Source: Arenicola marina (lineage: Eukaryota > Annelida > Polychaeta > Arenicolidae). From it: DNA of 64,000 nucleotides. A program made the position numbers and the translations under genes. This document shows, piece by piece, positions 58,681 through 64,000 of the stretch (positions within the stretch are counted from its first letter, which is position 1; every line of letters starts with the position of its first letter). The notes under the pieces were generated by a model, which saw nothing but the letters and a program-made list of their open reading frames with translations, did not search any database and was not told where the DNA came from. The stretch is taken from positions 10,745,961 to 10,809,960 of the forward strand of contig OZ025258.1 in the NCBI GenBank assembly GCA_964019135.1. Direction: 5' to 3'.

Positions 58681-61289
58681 AGTGGGTGTCGATAAAACGC
58701 GGAATTACGCGACAGGACGGAATAGGTAAATTCAGATGGGACGCTAGTGTGTACCTTGGTATTGATATAACCTGAAAGACAGTCCTGGGCAGTGGAGGGG
58801 GGCGGGGGGGGGGGGGGGGCAATTAACACGCTTAAGAGAGGGTGGGCGAGGTGACTAGACCGTTGTAGATAACCTTGACGCCATCTATCGTCAATTATAA
58901 GCACATGTGTCGGGTCAGAAAACCAATTCCCGCATGCGTTGCCATGCAATGCGTATGCAGCTGGTTCAGGTGTCCGGCTTCAATGTTTCTTTTGTGAGGG
59001 GTAGGTTGGCTCTTCGAAAGTGTTATTCACAGAACAAACCAAAGTGTCTCCATAAAGTTTTATTTAAGAATAATGGAATCACAGCTTATATGTTACAATA
59101 TTAAGAACGGTTTAACAGTCCTGTCTGTGTTTACGTCACTGTCACACGTACGTGGCCACACTAGTGCGCACAGATTCGCACTGAAAAGACAGTGTAAGCC
59201 GGCCCATATCATCGCTTTATAACCGATTATAATGAGCACATATCGGATAAAGATGTATGTATTATGTAAAATATATATTCGTGATTTTTAGTGTCTCCAG
59301 ACAAAAATACGTTCCCGAAAGATTTTCGCACTGAAGGACATCAGCAAACCGGGACTATGACCGCTTTCCTGCTAGGCAGAGCGCAGTGGAACTCATTTAA
59401 ATTTGCCAGTTGGCATTTACAGCAGCTGTTTTCTCGGCTTATATCAAGCCTCAATCTTATTCTTAACGTAGTATCCTTTGATAGTCCAGATATGATCAGT
59501 CGGGTGCAGCTCACAGAGAATGGCCACAAGGGAGGCGGACCGATCCAACACAGGATAAATGGTACTGTGATGCAAAGTTCGCGATGCCAGAAACCGATCT
59601 CGTACGGATGCGAGACGGGAAGTTGTCACCGATAAGTTCGTCAAATGGATACAGGTCTATGGTGCTGGATTTTTGCTTACGGATAGCCATCGGGTACGTC
59701 TTTCAGATAATATCAATTCCCCAGTGTACATGCCATAGTCCTAACTGTGACCTATTCCGCCATATTTCGCAATTTTTCGCTTATTCCGCATTTTATTGAC
59801 ACCGTTTTATTAACTGAAGCGACTTACCTGCTTGTGGTGCAATCTGTCGAAGAAAATGCATCTTTACATAAAACGGAGCGGTGCGTTAAAAGGGCCACAA
59901 TAGGGTATTATTGCACTACGTTTTCCATTGAACGTATACCTAAACGTAACCCGATGAGCAATTACGTCATCAAAACTCGGGGTGTTTCCTGACCTACATA
60001 GATACGTTTGCGGGATCCGTTTGGGGGACAACGTATAAATCGCCTTTCTAACGTTTTGCCCGTACGTATCACAGCCCAAAGAAATTTCCTTCATATCTTT
60101 TATTTTTCTGCGAATGCATGTCTCAGTTTTTGCAGTTATCGGTAGAGAATACTTCACGGATGCTTATATATTGCAGTGAATGTCTTTAGACGAGGCAAAG
60201 CAAAAGAATTTGTCGAATGTAAGTGGAACATATTTCGCTCGTCTGCAGTAGCCGTGGCCAGCGCAGGGGCCAGTTCACCCAGTGCACAATGCCGCACAAA
60301 CCATTAACACTCGACCACCACGGTTGTTTGAAACATACATGTGTGTTTACATCTGCAACTAAGACTGACTGCACTATATAGAAAAAGAGACAATTGACGA
60401 TGGTAGGTTGCTTATAATTTCAGCAACTCAAGTTTCGTGTAACATTTTCCTTGCAAAGAAGCAAATACCAGTTGCAATTTTTTTCATTTTTTTTTTAATA
60501 AACATAACAATACCATTTTGTTTATAGAACTTCCTCTTTAGATGGTCCAATAGAAACTGCATGTGCAAGATTTTTAGACCCCCCCCCCCGTCCCCAACAT
60601 ACCCCGAGCCATCCAAATCCGAAATAAATACCAGAAGCCTTTTGAAACTTGGCAAACATAACGCTACATAAATAGCATTGATGTATTACTTTTATTTATT
60701 CAGGTGTAGCCGTAAATCACCGCTACATTTAGAAATATTATTGGCCAGGCCAGATCCTGATTAGTGGTCAGAACCAATATGAAAAATGATTGTTCAATGA
60801 AGATGCAAACTGTTTAGATTGCTTCACATTTATTATTTAATTGTGGTTTCAATAAGAAATTTCAATTTTTAATCTGTTTGTTGAGGAACTTGTTCCATGT
60901 GAAAAAAGCTGTTTACCAATGTAATTGAAAAAATGAATGAAATTACCATTTTCAGAAGGTGTTTTTCTGGAAATGGCTACTTCATCATCTGTCTAAATTA
61001 ATCTTAAAGAAACTGCTCTGTTACAGTTTGCACTTTTTTCGTTTGATTAGAGTTAAGATAGCGAAAGAAGTAATATAAATAGACATAATACTAAAACAGA
61101 TGTTTCTGTTTCTATTTGTATTCAATTCTGCTTCTATTGTGGTTGCCTTCATACATTGTGAAGAACGCCACCCGTCGATTTACGGTTGTCGACAGAATAC
61201 CGACTGCAATAACTCATTTTAGCGCCGCGCGAGAGTGAAAAACCGAAACGTAAATGTATCGGCGCTAACGGATCGGGATGCGTGTCAGT

Positions 61290-61650
61290 GACGCGGAAAC
61301 GTAGTGCAATAACTCTCTAATTGCTCGTCGTGAGTTTCGGCTTCCGCATCGATTATGAATGTGTACAGTTGTAAAATCGCCAAGGACAATTGTCTTAGAA
61401 TGTAGAAGTGACAATATATGTGTTGGAATACATGAATGCTGAAAGTACATGAATGGCAAGTACATGAATGGAAAGTACATGAATGGAAAGTACATGAATG
61501 GAAAGTACATGAGTGCCAAGTACATGAATGCAAAGTACATGAATGCAGAGTACATGAATGCAATGTACTGGAATGTAAAGTACATGGATGACATGCTGAA
61601 TGTAGCGTAATGAATTGTGGCCCCGATTACCCGCCATACGTTTCTACTAT
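61290..61650 (-). repeat. Dispersed repeat R4, copy 2 (inverted)
   Basis: Same family as 58205-58680 with a cleaner array of GAAAGTACATGAATG units (about 10). The array composition differs between copies, so it expanded after they separated. Confidence 0.85.
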
Positions 61651-62189
61651 ACGCAATATTTCACGAATTGTCCTTCTTTTAGTCTGCTAGATAGCCAGCG
61701 TTCACGATGAATCATGTTTTATCGTGTGCAATATCGGCAAAAAAATGTGTTGACAAATATGAGGAGGGACACAACCCCTCGGTGGCGGGGTTGGACCTCG
61801 TTCACGTCGTTCCCGTTAAAAAGATTAATGTAATGCCGTGGGAAAGATGTCTTCGTAAGATGTACTCACTTCAAAAGACCCGTTTACACGCGCGTTTTAT
61901 ATCTAAATAAAGGGACCTCGGCTCTGTAGCTCGTTTCGAGGGAATATAATGACAAAGTAATGTTTGTGTACAAAAATGCAATTGAGACGGATTTAACAGG
62001 ATTTCAATGATATGGTAGAGAGCAAAAAAAAACGTACGTTACCCTGGATTGGTACAGGAAGCGAAGGGACGTGCCCCACGTGGGAGACCGGCTATTTGGC
62101 CAGAATCGGAATTGTAAGGAATACATATGATTGCAAAACTGCACCTCGAAGAGGTAGGATTACAACCCCATTGAATCCAACCGGTGAAT

Positions 62190-62400
62190 TATTCAGGGGG
62201 CGGGGGTGGGGGGGAGGGGGGGTGCGGGGGGGGGGGGGACTGGGCTTTTCATTTCACCGGGAACTTGGAATGAGGATAATAATTCTTCGTGAACTAGAAA
62301 TTGGGTATTAGCCGACCGCCGTGATCAAGGATTTTCAATAATCGTAAACTGGGAATTTTAAAATTAAATAACCGTGAAACCCCCCCGCCCCCCCCCCCTC
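62190..62400 (+). repeat. Third copy of the duplication's 5' segment
   Basis: G-rich run, then AATTCTTCGTGAACT, TATTAGCCGACCG, ATCAAGGATTTTCA, AACTGGGAATTTT, then a C-rich run. It matches 52060-52260 and 54180-54330. It shows this segment is itself a dispersed element. Confidence 0.75.
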
Positions 62401-62584
62401 CCCCTCCCTCCCAAGCTTAATTCTATCGACCCTATGTAAGGTATACGATATCTGGCCCCTAATCAACTTATAGGTCTCTCGCCGTGACCATCCATTATCT
62501 ATGAGGGAATCTCTTTGCTCTCTTGCGTCCCTGTCCTCTATAATCGAATGAGGACAAAAGGTTGAATCGATGACTCGCAGAGCC

Positions 62585-62725
62585 TAGCTCCCCGCACGGT
62601 GGCTCTGCGCAACCTCCGCTTTTACCGCTGCTGTCGGTCGGGGCCAAAACAACTCTTTCTTTTCATCCCCGGATACGGTGTGTTATTAATGCGCGACGCA
62701 TATCCTATCAATTTGCGCAGCGCCG
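62585..62725 (-). repeat. Dispersed repeat family R2, copy 2
   Basis: Reverse complement of parts of 4380-4655, lacking a central 100 bases. It ends about 50 bases before the TATA-like box of the gene at 62909. Confidence 0.55.
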
Positions 62726-62776
62726 CCTGGCGTGCGAGTGTGTGCATGCATTGAATGAAGTAGGCGACAACAGAGA

Positions 62777-62818
62777 TATAAGGGCGCCCAGGCAGAGAGT
62801 GTCGCAGCCCGTCATTCC
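62777..62818 (+). promoter_or_regulatory. Candidate core promoter: TATA-like box and initiator
   Basis: TATAAG at 62777 lies about 35 bases before an initiator-like TCATTCC at 62812. The ATG at 62909 follows after about 95 bases, with no earlier ATG in that leader that I noticed. Spacing is slightly long for TATA to initiator, so this is tentative. Confidence 0.4.
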
Positions 62819-62908
62819 TTCTTTCAACATACTCAAGTCAGTCTTCTCCCGCTGTGTCTCATTCGCACTGACCGCGGACTGTCCAACTAATTAACTTGTG
62901 TGAAACTG

Positions 62909-63062
62909 ATGGCGGATTGGAAAAGCCACCCGATGCGGACTGAATCAAGGTTACGCACTTCTTCGGGGGTTATTCGGCGAACAGCAGCGACCGGATACCT
63001 GATAGTATGCTGGAGTTTGATGCTAACAAGCGCGTCGCAATCATCTTGGAATCCCCCGGAAA
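62909..63062 (+). CDS. First coding exon of a secreted or membrane protein
   Basis: ATG at 62909 (ACTGATGGCGG) opens 51 codons ending one base into a codon at a strong donor, GGAAA|GTAAGC. After a basic 25-residue start comes a hydrophobic segment, TAATGYLIVCWSLMLTSASQ, that fits a signal peptide with cleavage after SAS or SASQ. A second in-frame Met nine codons in could be the real start. A phase 1 intron directly after the signal region is common for extracellular modular proteins. It joins in frame to the exon at 63890. The gene continues beyond the window and its family is not recognised. Confidence 0.75.
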
Positions 63063-63889
63063 GTAAGCATTGAGGATGGCATCATGGAAAACAAAAGCTA
63101 TCGAATGATATTTTGCTAATTTAATTAGCTATCTTTTTATCTGTTTTCATGTACCTTGGCTGGAGGGTTCATCTTTCATGTTGGAACCCACGAAATGTAT
63201 TATTGTAGTAAACGTTAGGCGTGAGCAATACGAGAGCTATGCTGGAACAATGTTTCGCCCTTACATGGAAGAACGACCGGCTGGAGGCCAGCATATAAAG
63301 TACGAAATCAACAATCTATTAATATATTTAACTAGTTGAACATGTGCAACTGCAGTATAATGCAATATACACATACCGGCTGGGCGAATAATATTTTATG
63401 AGAGAAACTAGTTTGCATTAAATAACAGATGCAATCACTTAAAGGCCAGCTTCTGGTTAAATTAATTCTAAATGTTAAGATAATATGCCCACGGAAGAGT
63501 AACTATGGAAGAAATCTTGGTGGGAAATTATGTGGCTCAGTTGGGTGTGTGGTACGTTTTAGTAATGAAACCTGTACAAACTCGGGTATCATTAACTCTG
63601 AACGATCCATTATGCATATATATATATCGGGTCAAGTGACAGATGCAGGTTCGCGTTAATTGCTAAATATAGATCAATATGGGCAGGTGAATGGTTTATG
63701 TAAATATTCAGATAAATTGGTGTTTTGAGAAAGGATGTATCCAGTAGGAGTTCGATGTGTTGAATAATCACAATATCTGGAATAGGTCTTTAAGTAGGTG
63801 GAACGTTTATGTGTGGCAGCTTTAAAGCTACGTACTTATACCATGGTTCCATGGAATCAGCATACAACTAATGCTTATTGCTTTAACAG
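63063..63889 (+). other. Intron 1 of the right-edge gene (827 bp)
   Basis: Donor GTAAGC at 63063 and acceptor TTGCTTTAACAG at 63889, phase 1. Contains dispersed repeat R1 copy 2 at about 63436-63740. No other exon seen. Confidence 0.7.
63436..63740 (+). repeat. Dispersed repeat family R1, copy 2
   Basis: Same order of blocks as 2140-2420 (TAAAGGCCAGCTTCTGGTTA, TTATGTGGCTCA, AATTGCTAAATATAGATCAA, TTTATGTAAATATTCAGA). A TATATATATA run is found only here. Confidence 0.6.
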
Positions 63890-64000
63890 CCTACAAGTGG
63901 TCCGTATACTGGAGTCGAAACCACGAAAACTGCTTGAGTACTTCGACTGATAGGGTCTACGTCTGCCGCAACGAGTGCTCCTCGCCCGTCAACCCAATCC
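63890..64000 (+). CDS. Second coding exon of the right-edge gene (cut by window end)
   Basis: Follows acceptor TTATTGCTTTAACAG. Two bases complete a Thr codon begun in exon 1, then 36 open codons to the window edge. The peptide YKWSVYWSRNHENC, then VYVCRNECSSP, has three closely spaced Cys and several Trp. That composition fits a disulphide-bonded extracellular domain. I do not recognise the fold and would not call it a thrombospondin repeat on this evidence. Confidence 0.72.

Larger units (their letters stand above)
56816..62584. other. Gene-free repeat region
   Basis: Apart from listed repeats and the Gypsy fragment I see no gene. A 123-codon frame at 56975-57346 (+) and a 67-codon frame at 61707-61910 (+, followed by AATAAA) lack recognisable motifs. 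60400-61250 is AT-rich. Confidence 0.5.

Overview
This is an animal nuclear genome window. It has GT-AG introns whose phases agree across exons, polyadenylation signals, a tRNA-derived SINE, an L1-type LINE, Ty3/Gypsy and inverted-repeat DNA elements, and very many minisatellites. The mix suggests a marine invertebrate deuterostome. My best guess is a lancelet (Branchiostoma). This rests partly on memory that amphioxus has minisatellites anchored at exon/intron junctions, which I cannot verify here.

Layout. (1) At 1-1.7 kb is the last coding exon (+) of a gene entering from the left, with the end of a GOLD domain as in SEC14-like proteins. (2) At 1.7-8.9 kb is repeat-rich intergenic DNA. (3) At 12.13-9.37 kb (-) is a complete four-exon gene for a 229-residue, GPI-anchored Ly6/uPAR (LU) domain protein with a Thr-Pro stalk. 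All three introns are phase 1. (4) At 12.7-22.8 kb are nested mobile elements: foldbacks with 9-bp target duplications, a TA-flanked element inserted in a minisatellite and itself hit by an L1, and copies of a TTAA-flanked element. (5) At 45.07-23.12 kb (-) is one very large gene with four exons of 2.0, 3.5, 3.1 and 3.0 kb. It encodes about 3,865 residues: RG-rich N-terminus, AT-hooks, acidic middle and three pairs of C2H2 fingers. Intron 1 opens with a minisatellite made of the exon/intron junction itself. Intron 2 (8.5 kb) holds a 19-bp satellite family rich in E-box palindromes, present in opposite orientations. (6) At 45-62.7 kb is mostly repeat DNA, including a diverged 2.1-kb tandem duplication. 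(7) At 62.9-64 kb (+) is the start of a gene for a secreted or membrane Cys-containing protein, running off the right edge.

The four real genes do not form an operon or an obvious pathway. Two encode cell-surface or secreted proteins, one a probable lipid-binding or trafficking protein, and one a nuclear DNA-binding protein. All exon calls come from reading splice sites and frames by eye. No alignment or database search was possible.
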